DNA from: Blattamonas nauphoetae
Lineage: Eukaryota > Preaxostyla > Oxymonadida
Direction: 5' to 3'
NCBI GenBank assembly: GCA_033064195.1
Contig: JARBJD010000305.1
Location: 1 to 64,000 of the forward strand
DNA length: 64,000 nucleotides
Part shown: positions 44,514 through 56,200 of the stretch, one piece after another
Layout of the letters: each line of letters starts with the position of its first letter
Numbering within the stretch: position 1 is the stretch's first letter
Program-made: the position numbers and the translations under genes
Notes under the pieces: model-generated
The model's input: only the letters and a program-made list of their open reading frames with translations
Told to the model about the DNA's origin: nothing
The model's database searches: none

Positions 44514-45582
44514 TTAGTGTGAGATGATCGGCACACTGTTCTCACCTTTTCGAATGTAGAAACTGCAATTGTGTGCATCGCCACTGTCTTCGAAAGAGCG
44601 TTGTTCAGTCGATGTGCCATGCATGGCCAGTGAAACGCGATTTGTTTCAGGCCATGCATGGTTGCCATTCTCACCCCAGAAACCAATCCCAGAAATCCAT
44701 CGGTGACGCATGAGGTAACTGTTATTCCTTTTTCGAACATTTCCAGCAGAATTGCTCCAATCGAAGCGGCATAGATATCCGCGCTTTTCCCCTCGGCTCG
44801 AATTGTCCACAGGAGAGGCCGATTCATTTCTAGTGGATTAGTGGCGCAGTAAATGTTGTAACCAGTGTGGCCAAGTGTACCACCATCGACACTGAGACAC
44901 ACTCGAGTAGGAAGATGATTGAAAAACTCAGCGAGGAGTGAATCACTCTCCTGAATCATTTTTTTCGCAATTGTTTTTCGATTAGGCACGTCAAATAGAT
45001 CTTTCGCTGGCTTTGTCGGGAATTGCTGGCTTTCGTGAATGAGTGTCTGAACAAAGGTTTTCATAGCTGGACTTGAAGCTTGGTTGAATGACAGTTTTGT
45101 TGAGGCTACCATCCGTAAAAATGCTTTCTCAATCTCTGTCTTCGATGAACTCACGGACTGAACTTCGCGCTGTCTTGAAAGAGTGATAGACTTCATTGGA
45201 TGGTTTTGCATCATCGATGGTATTCCACCACGGACAGGAAAACTACAGCTGTGCTTGTGAAACTTAGGCAACGAGTTTTCGAAGAGACAACCGCAGATTG
45301 TGGATCCATCAGAGTTGAGACAGATTAACTTTCGATGACTGGATCGATCTCCTCCTGATCTGCTACAACCGGTGTATCTTGCATATGGCCTTTTAGAAAG
45401 TGGAGTTTCTTCCTTTCCCCGCACAACTTCAGTGGCATATTTTCCGGGATGTTTTGGCAGTGGTACGATAGAAATTTCTAGAAAAAGAGCAATGAAGAAT
45501 CAATAGCTGTCATACCTGAGCACCCAAAAATGGTGATACCCTTATTTTCCTCAGCCATCATCGGCGGTGGTGTGCGCTGCAT
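44514..45582 (-). pseudogene. hAT transposase, N-terminal half
   Basis: Starts at an ATG at 45582 (MQRTPPPMMAEENKGITIFG). A 38-bp intron (45515-45478, GTATGACAG...TTTCTAG) joins in frame to EISIVPLPKHPGKYATEVV. Then a Cys/His-rich stretch (CGCLFENSLPKFHKHSC, possibly a BED-like finger), and two RNase H-like blocks: RVCLSVDGGTLGHTGYNIYC with the first Asp and CVTDGFLGLVSGVRMATMHG followed by FHWPCMAHRLNNALSKTV with the second Asp. The frame is cut at 44514 by transposon 2. The catalytic Asp residues are retained, so the gene may have been active until the insertions. Confidence 0.85.
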
Positions 45583-46082
45583 CTGAGCGTCAAAATCAAT
45601 TTCCTTTGGTCAAATAGGGAATATAATATAGGATAAACAAATTCAATACATCGTCGATTAGCATGTCGAGTCTCAATTGAAATGATGATCCGAGAGTCCA
45701 GTCAGTCGGTGACTATTAACGTGATTGCATGGGCGGATCAGTGACTCAAAGTGACTCGACACAAAAGTATGGGGTGGGGTGGTGACTTGTGGCTAAATTC
45801 GTTTGATTTATCTGAAAATGAGTTTATCTCTCAAAAATAGTGTGAAATGTGAAAGAAACACTAAGACAAATAATTGAAAGAGAATTTAGATTGTGAACGA
45901 GTTTTTGAGAGGATAAAACCAGGATCTTGAGGTGATAATCAATACTGCTGTGATGTTCGATGGGAAAACGGGCATTTTGGGTCTGGATTCATCATATTTT
46001 GAACTTATGGGGATGAGTCACTGACTCGATTTTTTTGGGTGACTGGACTCAATGATTCTGGACTGCCTGGCGCCCATGCCTA

Positions 46083-46090
46083 GATGTAAC
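46083..46090. repeat. 8-bp target-site duplication, right (hAT)
   Basis: GATGTAAC directly after the right terminus; matches 29227-29234. Confidence 0.9.
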
Positions 46091-48956
46091 TCTTATTTTT
46101 TTGGCATTTTTTGAATGAGGAGGACCCTGACTGCATAAATCTGAAAAATTTCTGTGACAGATGATAGAAGAACAAGGTTGCTCTTCCAAGTTTTCAAAAA
46201 AATTCTTCCATTTATATCTGTGTGTTTGAACACAGAAATGAAGGGTCCAGTCGAGGGAGTAAAGCTACAAGCACGAAACGAGAAAGGAACAAAGTTCAAA
46301 CATGATGGGTTTTCTTGGATTGAATGATGAGCTCTCTCCACCATCACGTCCTTTTATGAGACTGAGTCACGTCACCCACAAACTACCGTTCAACATCGTC
46401 TTCACAATGCTCTCCAACATTTTGTCTCATCACGCGATCACTTCAGTCAGGCAGACAGTCGAACGCAGATTCCAACGAGAGATCAACATCCGATGGCCAG
46501 TCCTTCTGAAGATTCTCTCCATCCCGACGAGTATTATGGTCTTGTTTTGACACAACACGAATCGGAGTTGGAAACAAGCTTAGAACGTAAGAACAAACTC
46601 AAAATGTCTTTCTGCGAAAAAAGCACCTTCTAGACAGTATGAACCAGTGTTGTGTCAGAATTGTAGCTTTTTATGGAATGATCGTTTTCTTCATTCTTTT
46701 CTTCACTTCATGTCCAAATTTGCTTCACAAAAAACAATCTATGGTTGTTGAATTTCAAAACTAGCAAGTCAAAGTGGTGATTAATCCCGTTGATGAACGA
46801 GTTCGAAGATCTTCAATCCATTGTTCATCAGTGACCATTCTCTCAACATATTCAGGTCCTCAGGTTAAACAATGTGACAGCATATATCTCCTTTCTTCTT
46901 TGAGGGACACAATCAGAGTTGGAAAAAGTCCAATTCTGGGGGTTGATCGAATTGGCCAATTGGATTTCCATTTGACTTCAATTGGTCAATTCGATCAAAC
47001 ACTGTTCCAAGTCCTCCAATTCACTGTTTGTCATGTGAGTTATGGTGAACCTTTGTTTCAAGAGAAATAAGTATGTGGATACTGAGATGAAATGGTCTAA
47101 AAGTTGATATAAGGGTCGATCAGACCACAAAAGAACGCTTGATCCTTGGTTGGTGACACAGTTTAGATTCCAAACAATCCAATCCTACTACATCCTCTGA
47201 GATGGAGACACAATTTAACTGAGAATCTTCATTTTTGTCACATTTTTTGTGATCTCCCCCATTTTTCATCTCTACGACGCAATTGTCTAAATCGTCAAAA
47301 AAGAGTGGTGAAATGGCTTAAAAGAGAGTAGAAAGTACAAAAAAATCGATTTGGATTATGACACCTAAAACAGATACAATGAAAAGAAAAAATGAAGTTT
47401 CATCTTTTCACCTCATTTTGAAATAAAAAGGTGTTTATTTCACAATATCGGTGATATGATGACAATATTGACGAATCGAGAACACTTCTGAAGGTATTGA
47501 TCGACTGTCTTTGGCAGGTGTCTGATCGCTGAGCACATTTCAGTGTATTCATCAGATCATTTGATCTGATGGACACAAATTAGAGGTCTGATTATCGCCT
47601 ATTTGGGAGATTCGCTCAACCGACATTGTTTCAGTTTTTTTATCAAAGTCGAAGAATCTCAGAAGCTCCAACCGAAAGAAGAAGCGGATTCAACTCCGAC
47701 GAGTACGGACCATCCACAACCGAACGATCGTCAAGATTAAGTCGCGGCCGAACGATCCACTGAAGATGACGATGCATTTGAACCTCATCAATTCGATGAT
47801 GACAGATGATATCCTCTTGGGGAGTTGAAACAAACACATTCCAAGTCGAAGTTTTACTCACAATGGAACGTGGGAAAAGAATGTTGAAATGGCAGAAGTC
47901 GCTATTTCGCATGAAGATCGTAGTGGAGTTATGAATTACCAAAAAACCAAATCAGAGCCGTTCATTCCCTTGCCAAGAATGGTCTTTCTGTTGGCAAGTT
48001 GAAATCGTTACACCATCGGAGTCTTCTGAATATCGCCTCTTCTGGCGAACACATCTACCAATTGTTCATCAACCACAGTACAATGTTGCAATCTGCGTTT
48101 TTTGTCAAAAACAAATAATGTCATGAAAGTACTGTTGGGACAACATGGCTGGAATCCGGCGCGAAATGAATTCAAAAATCAAAGTTGGAGGAACATGACA
48201 TCTCTGACAGGAAAGTGCACCATGACTGTCTGCTTTTTTCCTTCGATTTTTTCTCCTTTTTGAGCTTTTATATGATTATATCTGATTGTCAATGTTGACC
48301 CTCTTCTCTCTCATCATTTTCTTCGCTACAGTTCTCATGTATCGATTTTGAACCATCATTAGATCTCATCAGTCCATCTTCGTGATCCCAGCTTTGCCCG
48401 TGTTTTCTCTATGCACATCTATCTTCTTTTTCTCTCCTTTTAATGTCTTTTCTCCTCGTTTCAGGATAACTCAAAGTCATTCCCCTTCTGAATAGCCACA
48501 AACACACCGCCTTCGACAGTCGTATCATGAATCACGAAATGGGTCCATGAGTAAAAACCGGATTAAAGTTGTTGGATTTTGTGAACGATCGTATGAGAAG
48601 ACTATACTTGGTCAATGTCCACTGCTGCTGAGACAAACTGAATTCCCTATTCGACCTACCCTTTAGTCTTTGTCTATCATCAGTCCAATTCAAAGCAAAT
48701 CACTTCTCAAAATAGATGATTTCGTGACGCATTTGTTGTATCTCCTGGTTCTCATCGTTCACAATTTCCCAAATCTCGATTTTCACCGAGATTTATCCTT
48801 TTCTTTTGTTGAAATGCCAATAGCATCCCTCGAAATATTCACTCCACCATCCATCGTTCACTGTCACAATTGTCTTTGATTTCCCGAAATTGCAGGGAAC
48901 TTTGTGAATGCAATAATTTGTAACATCAGAAAGAGAGAGGTTTGAATATCCTCGAT
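46091..48956. other. AT-rich gene-poor stretch
   Basis: No gene I can support. Short open frames (46302-46550, 46774-47070, 47643-47942) have no recognisable motifs and AT-rich, unbiased codon use. A hairpin lies at 46942-47000. Possibly old transposon remains. Confidence 0.45.
46942..47000. repeat. Imperfect inverted repeat
   Basis: GTTGATCGAATTGGCCAATT (from 46942) pairs with AATTGGTCAATTCGATCAAA (from 46980), a stem of about 19 bp with one mismatch and one bulge around a loop of about 17 bases. It may be a remnant of a small fold-back element. Confidence 0.6.
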
Positions 48957-49459
48957 TTCTCAGGTTTGTGGAGTAATAATACGATGCTGGTATTGCTGTA
49001 CACCTTTTCGATGGTCTCTCGCCATGATATTATGCGATGGGCGTCCAATTTGTCTGGAGGTGGATAGATAATTCTGAAAAATTGTGTCGATTGTTGACTT
49101 CATCTTCGTGAGTAGTCCTAGCATTTTTCTGGAATCGCCAAAATGTGATTGCTTCCGAAGAAGCTTGATTCCTGACTCAACTGTGTCCGTGAGTGTGTGA
49201 AGACTTCGTGAAGAGTTTAAGTCCGATTTCATGCCGGAGTCTGACATGTCAATGCTAGGTGCAAGTTGGTCTGTGCTGAACGGAAAAGACGAACTGTCAG
49301 TCGTGATTTTTGATTCGGAATCATCAACAATTGAATCTTCACTTCGTACACTGGATGCGACTTGAATCGGTCGTATTGTGAGGGAGTTGGTCTCAGTTGT
49401 TGGCTTGATTGCTTCAGTTTCTTCCGGCTTTGTTTTGTTTTGTTTTGTGTAAATCTCAT
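48957..49459 (-). pseudogene. Possible transposase C-terminus, unrecognised
   Basis: Open minus-strand frame with acidic Ser-rich start (SVRSEDSIVDDSESKITTD) and a basic tail (STSRQIGRPSHNIMARDHRK). The GRPS-type basic tail and its place on the same strand downstream of the MULE remnant at 50898 suggest the C-terminal part of that transposase, but the intervening sequence does not join cleanly. Could be unrelated. Confidence 0.3.
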
Positions 49460-50249
49460 TTTAGATGTTGCTGCGAGAAATCCGGGGGAATATGAAAATC
49501 GAGGAGGATCTTATGCGATTCTGGCGACAGGTGGAGACCGGATTGAGATGGAACAATGGTCTTATCTGGTTGAGGAAGCTCTAGCCGAATCATGGCCTTT
49601 TCGACATTCTCCGAATGAATTTTAAGAAATAAAATTGGTTGATATTGTTGTGAAGATAATCTTGATTTTGTCGTCTTTTGAGTGCGGTTATGTGTGGATT
49701 TTTAGATTGATGGTGGATCCTCGAAGATAACACTTGGGAGAGCAGTGATAAGCGGAGAATCAATTGTGTTAACTGATGAATGCGTCGTTTGGTGAATGAT
49801 CGAAAAATTGACACTTGAAGTGTTGAAATCGAGGATATTGAGAGTTCAGAATGGAGTTTAAAAGACTCGACAGAATGATTCGGAGTTTATTGGCTGAAAT
49901 TGTGAAGAATCGTACGGTATTGTTCGTAGGTTGTGATGGGAAAGTGGATCGAGGTTCTATGATGTTGAAGGACTCCGAAGGCCCTGCCAAACTCTGCTGC
50001 GAAACGACCTTCGAGGTTTGTTCTTCCGCCTCACAGTCATGTCATTCGATAGTCTGAACCCTCTTTCTCGCAGATTTGAACGTGGTTCTCGGTGTGACAG
50101 TGATTTCATGAAATCTGTTTTGTGTCCACAATCTGTTTAATTAAATTGAAATTCAATGGCAAATAGTTGACGTCAAGATCTTTTTCTTGAAAATCCGGTT
50201 GATCGAAGTCACTATTTTGTGAGATCATCTTTTTCCCAGCACTGGACAT

Positions 50250-50700
50250 CAGAGTTATTCAGAATGACGGAACCGATACCTTTTCTGGTGTTCTCACTTC
50301 GTCGGCAACACTTGGCCGTTTTTGGTCCCCGGCTTATGGGGTTCACTCGTGGGCGACATGTCACACAGTTATCGAAGAAGCAATGGAAGATAATGATTTT
50401 ATCAGAAGTATTATTCAAATCGAAAAAGACGAAAAAGCAAAGAAACTCGTGGCAGCTTTCTCAGATCCTGACAATAAATTGAGATTAGCTTCCATCCTGC
50501 TTCTCCTCGACCAAACAACTGTCTCACTCCATATATTTCAACTGTGAAATGGTGGAGCGACGGAGCTCCTCACTTTCACTCGAGGGAATTTGTGTCATTT
50601 CTCCTCTTGAATCTTCACCCTCAACATGACGCAGTTACAGCCGAGGTAAACTTTTTCTTCCCACAACATGGGAAGAACTGCTGGAATTGGGTCTTCGCGA
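50250..50700 (+). pseudogene. Possible hAT-like transposase remnant
   Basis: Plus-strand frame reading FWSPAYGVHSWATCHTVIEE, then AMEDNDFIRSIIQIEKDEK and NKLRLASILLLLDQTTVSLH. The W-A-T-C...VIE...I layout resembles the segment after the third catalytic residue of hAT transposases. It is interrupted by a stop after HIFQL. No termini were found. The call is weak. Confidence 0.3.
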
Positions 50701-50897
50701 AATAATCAAAACTCCTCTCTCGATATCCTTCACCTATCAATGACTTTTCTATCTTCATTCAAATCTTCAGGCAGGAGGCGAACAGAGTTAGAGTAGTGCC
50801 TCACGTGTTACTTGATTGCTCCGACTTCGTTACACTGGTAACGGTTCAGGATCTCCCCCTCGAACACTTCAAAACATGTCTATACTTCGTAAGAAGG

Positions 50898-51250
50898 CTA
50901 TTTTTGTACAACGATCTCTCGAAACATAGCACGAAATTTGGCATGCTTTGTTTGATTGACGATGTCTGTAGTTGAATCAGTGAAGAACTGTAGAGATTTT
51001 GCTTCAACAGACTTCATAAAATGCCAAAAGCAAAGAATCGGATGGAGATGAGCAAAATTATGGTTGAGAGCGTTCAACAGAGCCAAACACTGGTTAACCA
51101 GAACTGTCGACGTGTGATTCAACCCGATGTGCCGATTGAAAGTCGTGTGTGCCCACTGATAATCAGCATCTTTTTCACCACTCATCAAAACAAATCCAAC
51201 GGAAAACACGATCCCGGTGAAGGTTCTTCCCCCATTGTGGAGGAGTAAGA
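50898..51250 (-). pseudogene. MULE transposase remnant
   Basis: The minus strand reads FVLMSGEKDADYQWAHTTF, a short gap, LVNQCLALLNALNHNF and LHPILCFWHFMKSVEAKSL. This is the pattern of the MULE catalytic region: ...LM-x-x-E...D-Y-x-W..., then TD-x-x-x-AL-x-x-A, then C-x-x-H or W-H. The Asp expected in the TD motif is Asn here (VNQC), consistent with decay. The rest of the gene is not visible around it. Confidence 0.65.
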
Positions 51251-51389
51251 GTTCGAAAAGGAGGATTATCTCACACCCATCATTCCAAAGGATGTTTCAA
51301 ACCTCAGAACATCGATCAACAGGGAAAGGTTGATGGGAAAAACACCCTATGATTTGCTGCTGGAATCGCGGGCACGAAAGGATTGTATC

Positions 51390-51925
51390 TCCCTTTTTCA
51401 CCATCAAAAAATTGAGGTCCTTAACATTTAGGCGTAGGAAAGTTGAACTTCACGACCACTTTTCTCCACGCGTGTCCAATGTTTGTCTTTCTCGTTTGAT
51501 TTATGGTAGTTGTGGTCTTTTTCATTCCATTTAGTGACCCATTGTCCATCCTTTGACTACTTTTGCCACTTCATCGGCAGTAAAGGACGAAATAAACCAG
51601 CGATCCGAAATGAACCCGAGAATTTTTTTTACTATTTTGCCCCATTTCTCGCTTTTTCACTTTTCCTCAGGACCCATCTTTTTTTCGATCCCACTTTCTT
51701 GGTGGGTCTTCATCATATCCCCATGAATCATTCCAGATGGAAATCAATTTAACAAAACAGGATTCCAGACTGTGAGTGACGACATATGAGTCATTTTTCT
51801 GACCATTAAAATAGAGGTCCTTAACATTTAAGCTTAGGGATTCAAAACTTCGTGACCAAATTTCTCTACGCCCGTTCAAGATTTTTCTTTCTCGTTTGAT
51901 TTATGGTAGTTTGGGATGGTTTTCT
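51390..51925. repeat. Pair of diverged direct repeats, 400 bp apart
   Basis: About 51390-51530 and 51790-51925 share GAGGTCCTTAACATTTA, CTTCGTGACCA-like and TTTCTCGTTTGATTTATGGT blocks at an offset of 400 bases. No recognisable coding sequence between. Possibly ends of an old element or a tandem duplication. Confidence 0.6.
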
Positions 51926-52332
51926 CTCGAAATCACAATTTTTTGAAAAAGAAAAAAAAACCTGGGGGACCTAGTTCAAAATAAATCATCAAATACTGAT
52001 TTGACTGAATGTTAAGTTTAGGAACCAGAAAATTTGTTTTGATCATATCTCCACAACCAGACGTAGTTCGGACATGAAGTTTTCACCAATATGGAAGTAT
52101 TGTTGGATACTAATTTTTTCTGCAGATTTTGAGAGTTTGCGATGACTTCTTGTTTTGGAGTTTCCGGCCATCACTTCACAATTAGACCTGATTTCACCTG
52201 ATTTACATTCGAATACGTCTAAATATGTTCAGGGGTTGATACTAATGAACCGGAACTCCAGATATATATTTCCACAAAGGACGGACTGCCTCTTGCAATA
52301 ACCCTGATATTCTTGTGGACACATTTCTTTTA

Positions 52333-52918
52333 TAGATGTGTCATTAACCCGGTTCTGTCACCAACCCGGAACATGGGGTTGAAATAAACCATTTTGGTCA
52401 AACTAAGAAAAAAATAAAATTTAACAATTTTCTATCTTGGTGAATCAGAGAAAACCTCGAAAAACCTCGTTTAAGGCCCTTTTGGTAGTGTGTCCAAATC
52501 ATATCTCCACAACCTGTGGACCAATTTTTATGAAATTTTCCACAGAAACGTTTTTTTCGAGTAAAGTTTTTTTTGACAAAAATTGGTAAAAAAAGTTGGG
52601 TATTTGGAAAGTTGCGAAAAAACGTAATTTTTCTAGACACAAAAATTTTTGGGCAAATTTTTTTGAGAGTCTTTTTTCGACGTATTCACGATAAAAATGC
52701 TTTTTCTTTGGTTTAAAACGGATATCTGGTTGTGGAGAAACGAGCTGACAAAGTTTGAAAAAATGTGTGTATTCCTGTAGTATACAGTATTTTGGGGTTT
52801 TCTCCGATTCGCCTCGATAGAAAATTCTCAACTTTTTTTTTTCTTAGTTTGACCAAAATGGTTGATTTCAACCCCATGTTCCGGGTTGGTGACACGGACC
52901 GGGTGAATGACACATCTA
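52333..52918. mobile_element. 586-bp MITE with long inverted repeats
   Basis: Ends TAGATGTGTCATTAACCC and the reverse complement of TAGATGTGTCATTCACCC; the inverted repeats extend about 130 bp (shared CACCAACCCGGAACATGGGG and CATTTTGGTCAAACTAAG). Flanked by the 3-bp duplication TTA (52330-52332 and 52919-52921). Non-coding. The TTA duplication and small size fit a Tourist/Harbinger-type MITE. Confidence 0.85.
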
Positions 52919-53195
52919 TTAGTCATCAATGAAAGGATCATTGTTCAATGAGAGAACTGACACAACGGCATCCCTGATTTATTTCGGGTTTTGTTCACGA
53001 GTTTTTTCATACAGTCTTTTCATCTCACAATTAAATGCGTCTAAAATCTCTCTGAAAGAGCATTTGTGTCAGTGAACGATTCAATAAGAGCTGACTGGTT
53101 TAAACTCGCTTCACATGCTCTAATCCATTTTATCAATACCTTCAGATCTGATCTGATCTAATTTCTACAAATCATGCACATCGTCTTGATGACTT

Positions 53196-53207
53196 GATAT
53201 AATGGGA
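53196..53207 (+). promoter_or_regulatory. Shared upstream motif of surface gene 2
   Basis: GATATAATGGGA begins 39 bp before the ATG at 53235 and CATTCACA precedes the ATG directly, as in surface gene 1. Confidence 0.5.
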
Positions 53208-53234
53208 CTTCGAGTGAACTTGATCACATTCACA

Positions 53235-56200
53235 ATGGTTCAATTCGGACTACTATTCATCATCTGTTCACTGAACTGTGACTGGGATGATTTTAGTGAC
53301 ACAAGATTGCAGCCGCTGTCACCAATCCTGACATCATTCTCAAACTCTGCTCAACATGGAACTGCAGAGCCAAGATCGTTGCTGCTCCCGAAAGGAAATT
53401 TCTTCATATCGAATCATGTGGTGGAATCGAGTGATCTGACGATGACAGGAAATGACACAAGGATCAGATTTTGGAATGATATTGGTGGAATGAAAGAGAC
53501 TCGCAAGTTGGATGGGAATGTCGTCGGAATTGAGACGATGTTCGTGTTCAAGAACAGCTCAGTTTGTCTATCATCATTGGAGTTGGATTGTGGTGTTGAC
53601 GGAGTTAGGGCAGCTCGTGTATTGGGGTCTTGTGTGGTTGTGTCATTGTGCTCGATTCGTTCGAACATGGAATGCTCGCCATTTGTGGTTTGTTGGATGG
53701 GAGAGACAGACTGGAGCTCGATCACAGTGACATCGAGTTCTCACGTGTCATCATGCTCTCCTTCTCTTCTTCCTCTGGTTGAGATTTGTGACGACTCGAT
53801 TCGCTCTGGCAAGACAGGAACTGCATCCCATGACCGATTGGACAGAAACGACCGAACTGACAGAACTGATGGATGGACACCGTCTGTCTCGATCACAGGC
53901 TCTTCGATTGAGTTTGGTGATGGTGATTTGATTTTGGGGACTGGTCCTCTGATTGGGTCACTGGACGGAATCGGAAATGAAGAAACGATGAAATCAGTGT
54001 GGACATCGTTGGTTGGTTGTGTTCTTGTGAACATGACATCTCGATGCTCATCGGAATTGAGTGAAGTTGGAAGTTGGTTTGGTCAGTCGATTGTTGGGAG
54101 TGTTGTGACATCGTGTTCGAACCATCTTTATGGAACATCGATTCGTTCGCTGAATGGTGGCGGGAGTCTTCTGAGTCTGAACTCCTCCTTCCTCTCCTGC
54201 CTCGTAGACGCCACCAACAACAACATCGCCTACGCAGCCAGAACCGATCTCACCGCAGATCATTCTCCGGTCTCCTTCACCCAGTGCACATTCAGAAGAT
54301 GCTCAAATACAGACACTGGTGGAGGAGCGCTTTACTGTAACAAGAATATCAATATCCTCATTGAGTCTTGTTCGTTTGACACATGTACTGCACCTCAGCA
54401 GTGGGGTGGAGCAATCTGGATCGAGTTTCCATCTGACTCCAACACTCTCACGCTCAAGTCATCCATCTTCACGTCTTGTTCATCACGATTCGATGGATCT
54501 CTGGCTATCAATAACACAGGCACATTAACCATCTCAGAATGTGTCTTCATGGACTCAGAAGCGGAACAATATGGTGGAGCGATTGGTTTGAACAATTGAG
54601 ATCCAGCGACAAATGAAGGATCCATCTCAAATTGCCTCTTCCAGAACTGCAGACATACAAAGACAGACTACAACATGGGTGGAGGAGCAATGTTTTTCCA
54701 GAACAGTGCCTCGGTTCAATTCACCTCTCTCCTGTTCGCAGATTGTTCTTCAGCGATTGAACTAGGTCATGCCGTATACATATTTTACTATCCTGTTCCA
54801 ACGCTTGACTCAACAACCGTCTCGAACTGTGCATCTCATTCAGAATACTCTTCAAATCTTCTTTGGGTTAACTATACGTTAGCAGACTATAGTCTTCTCC
54901 TGAACCGATCTCCAACCCAACTCGCCATCACAGCGCTCACTGCAAATGTGAAAGGGACGACAGCTGACGTGGAAGTGACACTGGACAAGGAAGTGGATGG
55001 AACATTGTTGGTTGTTGTGTCGAATGTTGGGGGAGAGCGAGAGGAAGTGACAGATGGGATTCCAAACATTGGTCGTGTTTTGGAGTTCTCGATGTCGTCG
55101 TCGATTGGATCGTGTTCTGTGTCGATTGGTGAGACTGGTCTTCTTCAGAAACCTCTCTCCGATTACTCCATCGTTGATGCCTTTCATCCTGATCACATCG
55201 TTGTTTTTTCAGACTTTCAAATCTTTGAGCCATCTGTCATCGCAACTCTGCTCTCAGCCTCGTGCTCATTGGATGACAGCCACACAGAAGCAACAATTAG
55301 TTTTGAAGGAAGCGACTTTGAAGTTGGACAATACAAAGTGACATTGCAAGATGACTCGTCACTGGATGTAGAATTCACCACAGATTCTGATGGAAAATCG
55401 ACAGGAACGATGAATTTGGGAGTGATTGGATCAAATGCTGGATGGATTGAAGGAACAACATGGATTGTGAGTAAAGTGGAGAGTGCGTCAACACCAGAAC
55501 TGTCGATTGAAATTGCACATCCTGTGTCGTTCACGATTCCGACGGTGGCTCGACTGACTGGGATTGAAGTGAGTGAACTGGATGCATCAACGAAAGGGAA
55601 AGTGACGCTGTCGTTTTTGAGTGTGGAGTTGGAGAAAGAGACGGAATACACGCTGACACTGGTTGGACAAGACTCAGACAAAAAGACGCTGACTCGGGAA
55701 GTGACAACAACAGTGTCTGGAAATCTTGGAGAGTTGTCTGAAGTCTTGTATCCATTTGAGACAGACCCAGCTGAACAGATGAAATTTGGAGTGTTGTACA
55801 AGGTGACATCGTTGAAAGCGACAGGTCGATCGAATTCAGTTCAATTTGGATCGGTTGAAGTCCAGATGCCTGTGGAGCCAGTTCGTTTGACAAAGATCGA
55901 AAAGACTGTCGAGACCGAGACATCAATGAAACTATTGTTGACAGGGTCAGGATTTGTTGTCAAAGAAACATACACAGTGGAAGTGTCTGGAGTTTTGACT
56001 GGAAGTGGATCTTCGAATGTTCACACACGAACGTTCACAGTTGTTGCCTCTGATGCGAAATCTGCATCATCGTCGACCCTCGTTCTCTCCAGCTCTGATG
56101 CAACATCTCTGCAGTTTGGGCAAACATACACAGTGTCGAAGATAGACAATGGGACAAACCCTGGAATTGTTGTTGGGAATCCCTCATTCTCAACTCCTGA

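Larger units (their letters stand above)
29235..46082 (-). mobile_element. hAT DNA transposon, 16.8 kb, with nested insertions
   Basis: Ends are TAGGCATGGGCACCAG on the left and the reverse complement of TAGGCATGGGCGCCAG on the right (46067-46082), flanked by the 8-bp duplication GATGTAAC; both features are typical of hAT elements. Subterminal AGTGACTC/GAGTCACT motifs recur near both ends (for example 45760-45775 and 46014-46028). The minus-strand transposase gene is recognisable at 45582-44514 (N-terminal half), 40086 onward (middle) and 34465-33095 (C-terminal dimerisation half). It is interrupted by two TIR elements, 34847-39578 and 40087-44513. The element also holds the 35-bp satellite. 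Without the two insertions it would be about 7.7 kb. Confidence 0.9.
51300..53195. other. AT-rich repeat-derived stretch before surface paralogue 2
   Basis: No gene. Contains the direct repeats at 51390-51925 and the MITE at 52333-52918. ATCTCCACAACC motifs recur at about 52047 and 52503, and inverted near 52725, so parts of the MITE-like sequence extend beyond the element. Confidence 0.5.

Noticed and set aside
51390-51925. Direct repeats as a pair of retroelement long terminal repeats
   Set aside because: They are only about 140 bp, diverged, 400 bp apart, with no coding sequence between and no target duplication found.
37480-54599. TGA read as tryptophan (both 37480 and 54597 suggest Trp-to-TGA)
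   Set aside because: TGA ends intact genes here, for example copies with conserved C-termini and the 1404-codon final exon, and the affected genes carry other lesions as well. Ordinary decay explains both.
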